Below are positions 1 through 7,259 of a stretch of DNA of 16,236 bases, piece after piece (the first letter of the stretch is position 1; every line of letters begins with the position of its first letter). Source of the stretch: Clostridia bacterium (lineage in GTDB: Bacteria; Bacillota_A; Clostridia; Oscillospirales; Acutalibacteraceae); the NCBI GenBank assembly GCA_017390825.1, contig JAFPAK010000149.1:1-16236 (forward strand), read 5' to 3'. Position numbers and translations under genes: made by a program. The notes under the pieces are model-generated. The model did no database searches. It saw only the letters and a list, made by a program, of their open reading frames with translations, and was not told the origin of the DNA.

Positions 1-696
1 GCTGCTGAGATCACAACCGAGGGTGGAATTGCTAAGGCATATGCCTGCAATGTGTTAAATAAAGAAATTTGTGAAAATGTTGCACAAAAGGTATTGTCTG
101 AGCTCGGCCCGTGTGATATACTTGTAAACGGTGCCGGCGGTAATAACCCCAAGGCAACCACCGATAAGGAGTATTTCGAACTCGGTGATATAGATGCAGA
201 TACCAAAAGCTTCTTTGATCTTGATGCAGACGGTGTAGGATTTGTGTTTAACCTCAACTTCCTGGGCACACTTATTCCCACACAATGCTTTGCAAGCCAG
301 ATGGTCGGAAGAAAAGGGTGTAACATTCTCAATATCTCGTCAATGAACGCTTACACACCGCTTACTAAAATACCTGCTTATTCAGGCGCAAAGGCGGCTA
401 TATCCAACTTTACACAGTGGCTTGCTGTTCATTTTTCAAAGGTGGGCATCCGTGTAAACGCTATCGCACCGGGATTCTTCTCAACAAAGCAGAATGCAAA
501 GCTTTTGTGGAATGAGGACGGAACTCCCACAGCACGCACAGGCAAGATACTTGCCGCAACACCTATGGGGCGTTTCGGTGAAAGCGAGGAGCTTTCGGGA
601 GGCTTGCTCTTCCTTGTAAATGAAGAGGCGGCAGGCTTCATCACCGGTGTTGTACTTCCTATCGATGGAGGATTTTCCGCATATTCAGGAGTATAA
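1..696 (+). CDS. uxuB: SDR-family D-mannonate oxidoreductase (fructuronate reductase type), 5'-truncated
   Basis: The reading frame is open from the first base of the window, so the gene starts upstream; about 231 residues are visible. This is a short-chain dehydrogenase/reductase. Visible are a NGAGG-type cofactor-side loop, the catalytic serine region NISSMNA, the YxxxK pair in PAYSGAK (Tyr at nt 379-381), the VNAIAPG segment, and the C-terminal VLPIDGG. The Rossmann glycine motif must lie in the missing N-terminus (roughly 45-50 residues). In Firmicutes, SDR proteins of this kind act as UxuB/YjmF D-mannonate oxidoreductases, interconverting fructuronate and mannonate with NAD(P)H in the cytoplasm. 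The downstream eda and kdgK genes fit that pathway. A related sugar-acid SDR, such as gluconate 5-dehydrogenase or KduD, remains possible, so the family is secure and the substrate is inferred. Confidence 0.75.
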   Translation, partial: AAEITTEGGIAKAYACNVLNKEICENVAQKVLSELGPCDILVNGAGGNNPKATTDKEYFELGDIDADTKSFFDLDADGVGFVFNLNFLGTLIPTQCFASQMVGRKGCNILNISSMNAYTPLTKIPAYSGAKAAISNFTQWLAVHFSKVGIRVNAIAPGFFSTKQNAKLLWNEDGTPTARTGKILAATPMGRFGESEELSGGLLFLVNEEAAGFITGVVLPIDGGFSAYSGV

Positions 697-717
697 TTTT
701 AATCCATCAGGAGTGAG

Positions 718-1371
718 ATGAAAATGTCAACCATTAATGAAAAAATCACATCTATCGGAGTTGTGCCGGTCATCAAACTCAACAACCCCGAAAAGGATGC
801 AGGCGGTCTTGCAAAGGCGTTGTGTGAAGGCGGCGTGCCTGTTGCGGAGGTCACCTTCCGTGCGGCAGGTGCTGATACAGCAATACGTCTTATGAAAGAA
901 GCGTGTCCGGAGATGCTTGTGGGTGCAGGTACTGTGCTTACAACAGAGCAGATAGACAAGGCAATAGCAGCAGGCGCAGAGTTCATTGTAACTCCGGGCC
1001 TTGATGTAGAGCTTGTCAAATACGCTCAAGCTAAAGGTATTGCTATCTATCCCGGCTGCACATCACCAACCGATTACCATGCAGCATACAAACTCGGTCT
1101 TGAGGTTTTGAAATTCTTTCCGGCAGAGCAGTCGGGAGGTCTTGCAAAGATAAAGGCAATGAGCGCTCCGTTTCCGATGTTCAAGGTAATGCCTACAGGC
1201 GGTATTTCTCTTAAGAATCTGAAGGATTATATCTCATGCCCCGTTATCTGTGCTTGCGGCGGTTCATATATGGTTACTGCCGATCTTATCGACAACAATA
1301 AATGGGATGAGATAACAGAGCTTTGTAAGAAGTCTGTTGAAATTGTTAAGGAGGCTAGAAACAATGGCTAG
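718..1371 (+). CDS. eda: 2-dehydro-3-deoxy-phosphogluconate (KDPG) aldolase
   Basis: A class I TIM-barrel aldolase that cleaves KDPG to pyruvate and glyceraldehyde-3-phosphate. At 217 aa it has full family length. The signature residues are in place: Glu44 in AEVTFR, Arg48, the phosphate-side GAGTV at 69-73, the Schiff-base Lys132 in LKFFPAE, and the MPTGGI motif at 158-163. Two start codons compete. ATG 718 lies 4 nt after AGGAG (709-713) and ATG 724 lies 10 nt after it; the first is kept, and the protein differs by only two residues. It follows the SDR gene by 21 nt, and its stop codon lies inside the start of kdgK (ATGGCTAG overlap, 1364-1371), so the two are probably translationally coupled. 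The 4-hydroxy-2-oxoglutarate aldolase activity common in this family is also likely. Confidence 0.93.
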   Translation: MKMSTINEKITSIGVVPVIKLNNPEKDAGGLAKALCEGGVPVAEVTFRAAGADTAIRLMKEACPEMLVGAGTVLTTEQIDKAIAAGAEFIVTPGLDVELVKYAQAKGIAIYPGCTSPTDYHAAYKLGLEVLKFFPAEQSGGLAKIKAMSAPFPMFKVMPTGGISLKNLKDYISCPVICACGGSYMVTADLIDNNKWDEITELCKKSVEIVKEARNNG

Positions 1372-2386
1372 AATAGTTACTTTTGGTGAAATTATGCTTC
1401 GTCTTGCACCAAACGGTTATTACCGTTTCTTTCAGAATGATCAGATGCAGGCAACCTTTGGAGGCGGTGAAGCAAATGTTGCAGTATCGCTTGCAAACTA
1501 CGGTATGGACAGCGTTTATGTTACCAAACTGCCAAAACACGCAATAGGTCAGGCAGCGGTAAATTCGCTTCGCACATTCGGCGTTGACACTTCAAAAATC
1601 GTTCGTGGCGGTGAGCGTGTAGGCATCTATTTCCTTGAAAAGGGCGCATCACAGCGCGGCTCGGTTTGCATCTATGACCGTGCGTATTCTGCTATCCAAC
1701 AGGCTGCTGCTTCGGATTTCGATTGGGACAGCATCTTTGAAGGCGCTGATTGGTTCCACTTTACGGGAATTACTCCTGCACTCGGCGAGAATTTAGTTGA
1801 GATCTGCCGTGAAGCCTGCATTGCCGCAAAGAAAAAGGGCGTTAAGATATCTTGCGACCTTAACTATCGTGGTAAGCTCTGGACAAGAGATGAGGCTCGC
1901 AAGGCTATGACCGATCTGTGTCAATATGTTGATGTTTGCATTTCAAATGAAGAGGATGCAAAGGATGTATTCGGCATTGAAGCAGAGGATACAGATATTT
2001 ACGGTGGCAAGCTCAATCACGATGGCTATAAATCTGTTGCAAAGCAGCTTGCTGACAAATTCGGTTTTGAAAAGGTTGCGATCACTTTGCGTACATCTAT
2101 TTCAGCGAGTGATAACGATTGGGCAGGTATGCTTTATGACGGTGAGAATTATTGCTTCTCAAAGTCGTATCACCTTCGTATTGTTGACCGTGTAGGCGGC
2201 GGCGATTCGTTCGGCGGCGGACTTATCTATTCATTGCTTTCGGGCAAGTCAACACAGGAGGCTATCGAGTTTGCAGTTGCTGCATCAGCACTCAAGCATT
2301 CTATCGAGGGCGATTACAACCGTGTAGGTGTTGCAGAGGTTGAAAAGCTCGCAGGTGGCGACGGTTCAGGCCGTGTTCAAAGATAA
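1364..2386 (+). CDS. kdgK: 2-keto-3-deoxygluconate kinase (PfkB family)
   Basis: A ribokinase/PfkB-family sugar kinase of 340 aa that would phosphorylate KDG to KDPG, the substrate of the aldolase encoded just upstream. The N-terminal FGEIMLRLAP and FGGGEANVA (32-40) are typical of KDG kinases. The C-terminal PfkB signature DRVGGGDSFGGG (275-286) carries the anion-hole glycines and the catalytic base Asp281. The start was placed at ATG 1364 because AAGGAGG (1348-1354) lies 9 nt upstream and the protein then begins at the conserved MARIVTFGE. A longer reading from TTG 1337 would swallow this ribosome site. The start overlaps the eda stop by 8 nt. A fructokinase role cannot be excluded from sequence, but the operon argues for KDG. 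Confidence 0.88.
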   Translation: MARIVTFGEIMLRLAPNGYYRFFQNDQMQATFGGGEANVAVSLANYGMDSVYVTKLPKHAIGQAAVNSLRTFGVDTSKIVRGGERVGIYFLEKGASQRGSVCIYDRAYSAIQQAAASDFDWDSIFEGADWFHFTGITPALGENLVEICREACIAAKKKGVKISCDLNYRGKLWTRDEARKAMTDLCQYVDVCISNEEDAKDVFGIEAEDTDIYGGKLNHDGYKSVAKQLADKFGFEKVAITLRTSISASDNDWAGMLYDGENYCFSKSYHLRIVDRVGGGDSFGGGLIYSLLSGKSTQEAIEFAVAASALKHSIEGDYNRVGVAEVEKLAGGDGSGRVQR

Positions 2387-2403
2387 AATATAAGAAGCAA
2401 TTA

Positions 2404-2437
2404 AAAGCCGAGGGAAATTCCCCCGGCTTTAAATTTT
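2404..2437 (+). terminator. Intrinsic terminator of the uxuB-eda-kdgK operon
   Basis: A stem of AAAGCCG (2404-2410) and GGG (2412-2414) pairs with CCC (2421-2423) and CGGCTTT (2424-2430). It has one bulged A at 2411 and a 6-nt loop, and T-rich sequence follows (TTTAAATTTT). It sits 18 nt after the kdgK stop codon. Confidence 0.85.
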
Positions 2438-2439
2438 GC

Positions 2440-2468
2440 TTGACTTTTTAATTTTGTTTTGATAAAAT
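2440..2468 (+). promoter_or_regulatory. Sigma-A type promoter for the DUF2798 gene
   Basis: TTGACT (2440-2445) and TAAAAT (2463-2468) are separated by 17 nt, and both boxes match consensus at five of six positions. Transcription would start near 2475, leaving a leader of about 130 nt before the start codon at 2607. I see no recognisable riboswitch in that leader; its only local features are a T7 run at about 2578-2584 and the ribosome site AAGGAGAGG at 2591-2599. Confidence 0.65.
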
Positions 2469-2606
2469 ACAAACAAATTAAATATCGACACAAAACGACA
2501 CATGTAGTGCTAAAAGCGCATAAATCTGATTACGATACTTTGTGAAAATCCGATTGAGCTGATAGTTACTGCATGCTTTTTTTGTGCCTGAAGGAGAGGA
2601 AATATT

Positions 2607-3152
2607 ATGCCAACAAACAAATTTGAAAGAGCGGTATTTGCATTTTTGACTGTAATTGTTACCGTTCACGCCTATGTCTTTTTCAGCCTTTATGTAGTAA
2701 ACGGTGACTTTTTTACCACCATCGAGGGAGCAACCGGTGTTTTACACGGAATTTCTCTCAACGGCGGTGTTATGATGTTCGGTAAGATGTTCCCGATATG
2801 GGCAGTAGTGCTGATAGAGTTCTGCCTTGCATATTTGCTTGAAATGGTGATGGGCAGTCCCTGCTCATTTAAGCTTGCGTGCAAGGTGTTCGATCCCAGA
2901 ACCACACATCCCGTACTTTTCGAGACTGCTATCATTTGTGCAACAGTAGGGCTTATGTGTCCTGCAATGAGCTTCCTTGCGGCAATCATCTATTATCCCT
3001 ATTATATGGGCTTCAGTTTTATCACTTTGATAGCAAATTGGCTGAAGCTTATGTGCTATAACTTTCCGTTTGCCTTCTTTACACAGTTATTCTTTATCCA
3101 ACCGCTCATCAGAACAGTATTCAAGACATTGTTCAGAAGGAAAAAGGTTTAA
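2607..3152 (+). CDS. DUF2798-type four-helix membrane protein
   Basis: An integral membrane protein of 181 aa with about four hydrophobic segments, near residues 8-30, 55-80, 104-128 and 140-170, and a basic C-terminal tail (FRRKK). The layout resembles DUF2798 proteins: an N-terminal PTNKFER start, a central FDPRTTHP loop, then LMCPAMSF and NFPFAFFTQLFFIQPLIR. Function is unknown for this family and I do not assign one. The start is supported by AAGGAGAGG about 8 nt upstream. It is transcribed alone, with its own promoter at 2440-2468 and a strong terminator at 3165-3191, so it should not be counted as part of the KDPG operon. Confidence 0.78.
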   Translation: MPTNKFERAVFAFLTVIVTVHAYVFFSLYVVNGDFFTTIEGATGVLHGISLNGGVMMFGKMFPIWAVVLIEFCLAYLLEMVMGSPCSFKLACKVFDPRTTHPVLFETAIICATVGLMCPAMSFLAAIIYYPYYMGFSFITLIANWLKLMCYNFPFAFFTQLFFIQPLIRTVFKTLFRRKKV

Positions 3153-3164
3153 GATATTAAAAGT

Positions 3165-3191
3165 AAAAACCGAGGAATTCCCTCGGTTTTT
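3165..3191. terminator. Bidirectional intrinsic terminator between convergent genes
   Basis: A perfect 11-bp inverted repeat, AAAAACCGAGG (3165-3175) and CCTCGGTTTTT (3181-3191), with the 5-nt loop AATTC. The outer A and T tracts supply a U-run on both strands. It therefore can end the DUF2798 gene (+) and the minus-strand isomerase gene, whose stop is at 3200. Confidence 0.92.
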
Positions 3192-3199
3192 ATACTTTA

Positions 3200-3946
3200 T
3201 TACGCTTTTATTGTTCTTGCAAAGACTATGTTAGTTCTTGCGTCGGCAAGCTCTTGCGAGCCGTCTCCCTCCTGCTCGATTATAAAATGCTCTGTGCCGA
3301 GCATTTTTGAGGTACGCATAACTTCAGCGAAGTTTATAAGTCCCTTATCAATCGTGCTGTTATATTTCTCGCCGTCCTTAATATCAAATTGCTTCAAGTG
3401 CATAAGATTTATTCTGCCGGCATATTTTCGTATCATTTCATCAATATCGGCATCGGCGTATCTAATCCAGTACACATCAAACTGACAGAGTGTAAGCGGA
3501 CCTGCATTATCCATGATAATATCGAAAAGATAATCGCCGTTTTCGGACTTTTGAAATTCATGAGCGTGATTGTGGTAGCCGAACAAAAAGCCGTTCATAG
3601 CACATTTTTCGGATATTGCTTCAAGCCGCTTACCAAGGCTTTGAGCCTCCGCTGCTGTTTTTATATCTGACCACGGGCAGACTATATATTGGCAGTTGCA
3701 AGCTTTTAAAATATCTTTGTGATAATCAAAATTGTTTTCAAGCTCTTCAAGCGAAATATGTGCAGAAACCGCTGTAAGCCCAACAGATTCAAGAAACTCA
3801 TTGAGCTCAGCGCCTGTCAGTCCGCCGTAATTTCCGGCAAACTCAACGCCGTCATATCCCATATCTGAAATGGCGCGCAGAGTGCCCTCAAAATCGTCAT
3901 CAAGAGTATGTTTAACAGAGTAAAGTTGCAAATTAAATTTATTCAT
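3200..3946 (-). CDS. Sugar phosphate isomerase/epimerase-type TIM barrel protein
   Basis: A xylose-isomerase-like (AP endonuclease family 2) TIM barrel of 248 aa, expected to be cytosolic and to bind a divalent metal. Candidate metal and substrate residues are Glu35 (GVEFAG), His63 (SAHIS), the GYHNHAHE run at 123-130, Asp157 (CQFDVYW), His183 with Lys185 (MHLKQFD) and Glu224/Glu226 (IIEQEGD). These fit the epimerase/isomerase subgroup better than nucleases, and the exact sugar is unknown. The frame extends 19 codons further upstream, but ATG 3946 is chosen because AAAGGAG (3960-3954 on the minus strand) lies 7 nt away and the protein then starts at MNKFNLQLYS. It is monocistronic and divergent from pcrA. 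A role in uronate or polyol breakdown is only suggested by proximity. Confidence 0.85.
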   Translation of the reverse strand: MNKFNLQLYSVKHTLDDDFEGTLRAISDMGYDGVEFAGNYGGLTGAELNEFLESVGLTAVSAHISLEELENNFDYHKDILKACNCQYIVCPWSDIKTAAEAQSLGKRLEAISEKCAMNGFLFGYHNHAHEFQKSENGDYLFDIIMDNAGPLTLCQFDVYWIRYADADIDEMIRKYAGRINLMHLKQFDIKDGEKYNSTIDKGLINFAEVMRTSKMLGTEHFIIEQEGDGSQELADARTNIVFARTIKA

Positions 3947-3964
3947 AATACCACTCCTTTTGTA

Positions 3965-3993
3965 TTTACACAAAGTAATTTTTGTTGTATAAT
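3965..3993 (+). promoter_or_regulatory. Sigma-A type promoter for pcrA
   Basis: TTTACA (3965-3970) and a perfect TATAAT (3988-3993) are 17 nt apart. Transcription would start at about 4000, giving a leader of about 56 nt before pcrA. A second TATAAT lies at 3993-3998. Confidence 0.75.
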
Positions 3994-4021
3994 ATAATAA
4001 CATATTTTTAAAATATGTAAA
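3994..4021 (-). promoter_or_regulatory. Promoter for the minus-strand isomerase gene, overlapping the pcrA promoter region
   Basis: On the minus strand TTTACA (4021-4016) is followed after 16 nt by TATTAT (3999-3994), giving a start near 3987. Its -10 box directly abuts the pcrA -10 box on the other strand, so the two promoters probably cannot be occupied simultaneously. Confidence 0.55.
4000..4018. promoter_or_regulatory. Perfect 19-bp AT palindrome in the divergent promoter region
   Basis: ACATATTTT (4000-4008) and AAAATATGT (4010-4018) are exact reverse complements about a central T. The site begins at the predicted pcrA transcription start and fills the spacer of the minus-strand promoter, where a dimeric repressor would block both. 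No regulator gene is encoded nearby. An AT-rich palindrome may also arise without function. Confidence 0.4.
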
Positions 4022-4055
4022 TACTTTTTATTAAAAACGAAAGGATTTTTATATT

Positions 4056-6410
4056 TTGGAGCCCGTACAGCTAAAAAGAGCTTTAATTAAAAAAGAATTC
4101 GAAAGAATGAACGATATGCAGTTTAAGGCGGTCACCACCGTAAACGGACCGTTGCTCGTCCTTGCAGGTGCAGGCAGCGGAAAAACTACCGTTCTTGTAA
4201 ACCGCATAGCTAATATGATAAAATACGGCAACGCATATAATACCGAGACTGCGCCCGATCTCACATCAGCAGAGTATGAGGCTGCTATTGCTTACATAAA
4301 CGGCGAAACAGATACTGTTCCGCAGGTGGATATAGCTGAAAATGCTGTGCGTCCGTGGCAGATACTTGCTATCACCTTCACCAACAAGGCGGCAGGGGAA
4401 CTGAAAGAGCGTCTTTGCGATAAGATTGACGGCGGTGACGAAATATGGGCAGGCACATTTCATTCGACTTGCTCGAAGATACTGCGCCGTTATGCCGACA
4501 GAATAGGCTATACCTCACGCTTTACAATATACGATTCTGACGATCAGAAGCGTATAGTCAAGCAGTGCTTGAAATCGCTTAGCATTGATGAGAAGATACT
4601 TACACCGAAATCGGTGATATCAGAGATAAGTAATTCTAAGGACAGTCTTGTCACACCTGCGGAATATATCGAGCAAGCAGGTTATGATTACCGCAAAAAG
4701 CAGATAGCAGCGGTGTATAAACTGTATCAGGAAACGCTTACTTCAAATGACGCAATGGATTTCGATGATCTTATTGTCAATACTGTCCGACTTTTTTCAG
4801 AGAATGAGGATGTACTGGAGTATTATCAGAACAAGTTCCGTTATATAATGGTGGATGAGTATCAGGATACCAACCACGCACAGTATATGCTTGTACGCAC
4901 GCTTGCGGCAAAGCATCAGAACATCTGTGTTGTTGGTGATGATGACCAATCTATCTACCGTTTCCGCGGTGCCACTATCGAAAATATATTACAGTTCGAG
5001 AGCCAGTATAAAAATGCCGTTACTATCCGCCTTGAGCAGAATTACCGTTCGACCTCGTATATTCTAAATGCGGCGAACGGAGTTATAGCAAGAAATAAAG
5101 GCAGAAAGGGCAAGACTTTGTGGACTGCCAACAACGGCGGTGAGCCGATAACACTTTATACTGCTGAGAGCGAAACGGAGGAGGCACGGTATATTGCGGA
5201 TATTATTCTGCAAAATGTAAAATCAGGTGCACGCTTTTCCGACCATGCTGTGCTTTATCGTATGAATGCACAATCAGGCACTGTAGAGAATGTATTTGCA
5301 AGAAGTGGTATTCTTTACAAGGTCATCGGCGGATTGCGATTTTATGATCGCAAGGAGATAAAGGATGTTTTGAGTTATCTTCAATTCATCAGCAATCCTG
5401 ATGATGATCTACGGCTTACCAGAATTATCAATGAACCCAAAAGAGGCATCGGTGATACCTCCTTAAATCACGCACAAAACATTGCAAATGAGATGTCGCT
5501 TTCACTTTTTGAGGTTATCTCTCATGCAGACGAATATGCCGCACTTTCCCGTGCTTCGGGCAAAATGAAGGAATTTGCAGGCATTATGACCGAGCTTATC
5601 AACGCAGCAGATGATATGCCTGTATCCGAGCTGTTTTCGCTTATGCTTGAAAAAACAGGATATCTCGCAGCACTTAAAGCGCAGGGCATTGAAGCGGAGG
5701 ACAGAGTTAAGAATGTTACCGAGCTTTCTACCGCCATCGTTCATTACGAGGAGCAGTCGGATGAGCCGTCGTTACAGGAATATCTTGAAGAAATAGCGCT
5801 CATCACAGACCTCGATAATTACGATACCGAGGCTGATCGTGTTGTTATGATGACATTGCATTCAGCAAAGGGACTTGAATTTCCGCATGTATTTCTTGTC
5901 GGCATGGAGGAGGGCATTTTCCCCGGCAACCAATCAATATTCGCAGGTGATGCCGAAATGGAGGAGGAACGCCGTCTTGCATATGTCGGTATAACCCGTG
6001 CAAAGAAGTCATTGACTGTGACAAGTGCTTTCAGCCGTATGCTGTTCGGTACGACCAATCACAACCGCCGCTCACGCTTTGTTGAGGAGATACCTCCGGA
6101 ATGTGTTGTTGATAAGACACCGAAGCGTAAGCCCACATCGGATATAGATATGCCTCGCCGCAGCTCATACGGCGGTGCAGCACAGTTTAAGAACATGGGA
6201 TTTGCAGCAAAGCCGCAAGCCCGACCGCAGACACCGAAAAATGCAGGAATTGAATTTTCAGCCGGTGAGCGTGTACGCCACAAGAGTTTTGGAGACGGTA
6301 CTGTGCTTAATGTTCGCAAAATGGGCAACGATTCGTTGCTTGAGATTGCATTTGATACTGTCGGCACAAAAAAGGTAATGGCTAATTTCGCAGGAATAAC
6401 TAAAATCTAA
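4056..6410 (+). CDS. pcrA: ATP-dependent DNA helicase PcrA/UvrD (SF1A)
   Basis: A 784-aa superfamily 1 3'-5' helicase acting in repair, replication restart and removal of recombinase filaments. Motifs run in order: Walker A GAGSGKT (38-44), Ia ITFTNKAAGELKER (106-119), Ib GTFHS (133-137), II VDEYQD (266-271), III GDDDQSIYRFRGA (294-306), IV EQNYRS (327-332), V MTLHSAKGLEF (about 598-609), and VI RLAYVGITRAKK (about 640-651). The C-terminus (about 737-784) has the Tudor-like GERVRHKSFGDGTV module that binds RNA polymerase in PcrA. An acidic segment of about 40 residues is inserted between motifs I and Ia. The start is a TTG with AAAGGA (4040-4045) 10 nt upstream; the first ATG, at residue 18, has no good ribosome site and would trim the lead-in helix. 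It is probably transcribed from 3965-3993. Confidence 0.95.
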   Translation: MEPVQLKRALIKKEFERMNDMQFKAVTTVNGPLLVLAGAGSGKTTVLVNRIANMIKYGNAYNTETAPDLTSAEYEAAIAYINGETDTVPQVDIAENAVRPWQILAITFTNKAAGELKERLCDKIDGGDEIWAGTFHSTCSKILRRYADRIGYTSRFTIYDSDDQKRIVKQCLKSLSIDEKILTPKSVISEISNSKDSLVTPAEYIEQAGYDYRKKQIAAVYKLYQETLTSNDAMDFDDLIVNTVRLFSENEDVLEYYQNKFRYIMVDEYQDTNHAQYMLVRTLAAKHQNICVVGDDDQSIYRFRGATIENILQFESQYKNAVTIRLEQNYRSTSYILNAANGVIARNKGRKGKTLWTANNGGEPITLYTAESETEEARYIADIILQNVKSGARFSDHAVLYRMNAQSGTVENVFARSGILYKVIGGLRFYDRKEIKDVLSYLQFISNPDDDLRLTRIINEPKRGIGDTSLNHAQNIANEMSLSLFEVISHADEYAALSRASGKMKEFAGIMTELINAADDMPVSELFSLMLEKTGYLAALKAQGIEAEDRVKNVTELSTAIVHYEEQSDEPSLQEYLEEIALITDLDNYDTEADRVVMMTLHSAKGLEFPHVFLVGMEEGIFPGNQSIFAGDAEMEEERRLAYVGITRAKKSLTVTSAFSRMLFGTTNHNRRSRFVEEIPPECVVDKTPKRKPTSDIDMPRRSSYGGAAQFKNMGFAAKPQARPQTPKNAGIEFSAGERVRHKSFGDGTVLNVRKMGNDSLLEIAFDTVGTKKVMANFAGITKI

Positions 6411-6423
6411 ATATCGACAAAAT

Positions 6424-6459
6424 AATCACCCTGACTGTGATAAAACAGTTAGGGTGATT
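6424..6459 (+). terminator. 15-bp hairpin after pcrA that also buries the popT ribosome site
   Basis: AATCACCCTGACTGT (6424-6438) pairs with ACAGTTAGGGTGATT (6445-6459), with one G-T wobble and the 6-nt loop GATAAA. The only T-rich sequence after it is TTTATTT, so it is a moderate intrinsic terminator for pcrA. Its 3' arm contains AGGGTGA (6451-6457), the only candidate Shine-Dalgarno sequence for the next gene at ATG 6465. Confidence 0.65.
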
Positions 6460-6464
6460 TATTT

Positions 6465-7259
6465 ATGAAAAAATACATAAGCTTGTTCGTAAAAGGGCTT
6501 ATTATCGGCGCAGCAATGCTTATTCCGGGAGTAAGCGGCGGCACGACCGCAATATTGCTCGGAATTTACGATAAGATTATATCTGCTGTGTCAGAACTGT
6601 TTTCGGATCTGAAGAAAAATCTTTCATTTTTGCTTATGGTAGGTATAGGCGGAATACTTGGTATATTACTGTTTTCAAAGGCGGCTTTGATGATAACCCA
6701 AAAGTTTTTTATAATCAGCTCATACTTTTTTATCGGCGCAGTCATCGGCAGTCTGCCGCTGATGTACCGTTATGCAGAAATAAAAAGATTAGGAAAGCTT
6801 AAACCATCAAGCATACTCTGGCAGCTGTTTGGCATACTTTTGGTGTTCATTATATCAAGACTGCCTCAAAGCAGCAGTTCAGGTAACATCATATTGATAG
6901 TTATTTCCGGCTTCTGTATTGCCGCCGCACTTATATTACCCGGTATCAGCGTATCATATGTGCTGCTATGTATGGGGCTTTATGACAAAACGCTTGCCGC
7001 CGTACAGAATATGGATATCCTTTTTTTAATGCCGCTGCTTCTTTCCGTTGCGGTTGGTACTATTGCGCTTACAAAAGCGATCAAATATGCAATGGACAAC
7101 TTTCCGCATCCCACGTTTATGATAATATCGGGTTTTTGTCTAGGGTCATTGTACGAGATATATCCGGGTATGCCGTCAGGCTATGAATGGATTATAGCAC
7201 CGGTGGCTTTGATGCTTGGTGCATTTATTATCTACAAGCTATCTAAGGTCAGCGAATGA
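6465..7259 (+). CDS. popT: DUF368 polyprenyl-phosphate (UndP) translocase
   Basis: A polytopic membrane protein of 264 aa with about eight hydrophobic helices. It carries the paired family motifs IPGVSGGT (20-27) and LPGISVSY (158-165), which look like the two halves of an internal repeat, each followed by a GxYDK sequence. DUF368 proteins (PopT) have been shown to recycle undecaprenyl phosphate from the outer to the inner face of the membrane, like DedA-type UptA. That carrier is needed for peptidoglycan and other wall polymers. The assignment rests on these motifs, and lipid specificity is from the family. It follows pcrA by 54 nt across a strong hairpin and overlaps the end of the convergent flippase gene by 21 nt (7239-7259). 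Confidence 0.85.
   Translation: MKKYISLFVKGLIIGAAMLIPGVSGGTTAILLGIYDKIISAVSELFSDLKKNLSFLLMVGIGGILGILLFSKAALMITQKFFIISSYFFIGAVIGSLPLMYRYAEIKRLGKLKPSSILWQLFGILLVFIISRLPQSSSSGNIILIVISGFCIAAALILPGISVSYVLLCMGLYDKTLAAVQNMDILFLMPLLLSVAVGTIALTKAIKYAMDNFPHPTFMIISGFCLGSLYEIYPGMPSGYEWIIAPVALMLGAFIIYKLSKVSE

Noticed and set aside
2475..2606. A riboswitch in the long leader of the DUF2798 gene
   Set aside because: I could not fit any known aptamer consensus and found only a 4-bp stem near 2506-2518; the T7 run has no stable stem before it.
2479..6419. The 12-mer TAAATATCGACA at 2479-2490 and again at 6408-6419, considered as a shared regulatory site
   Set aside because: In 16 kb of AT-leaning sequence several 12-nt matches are expected by chance, and the two copies sit in unlike contexts (a leader and a gene end).
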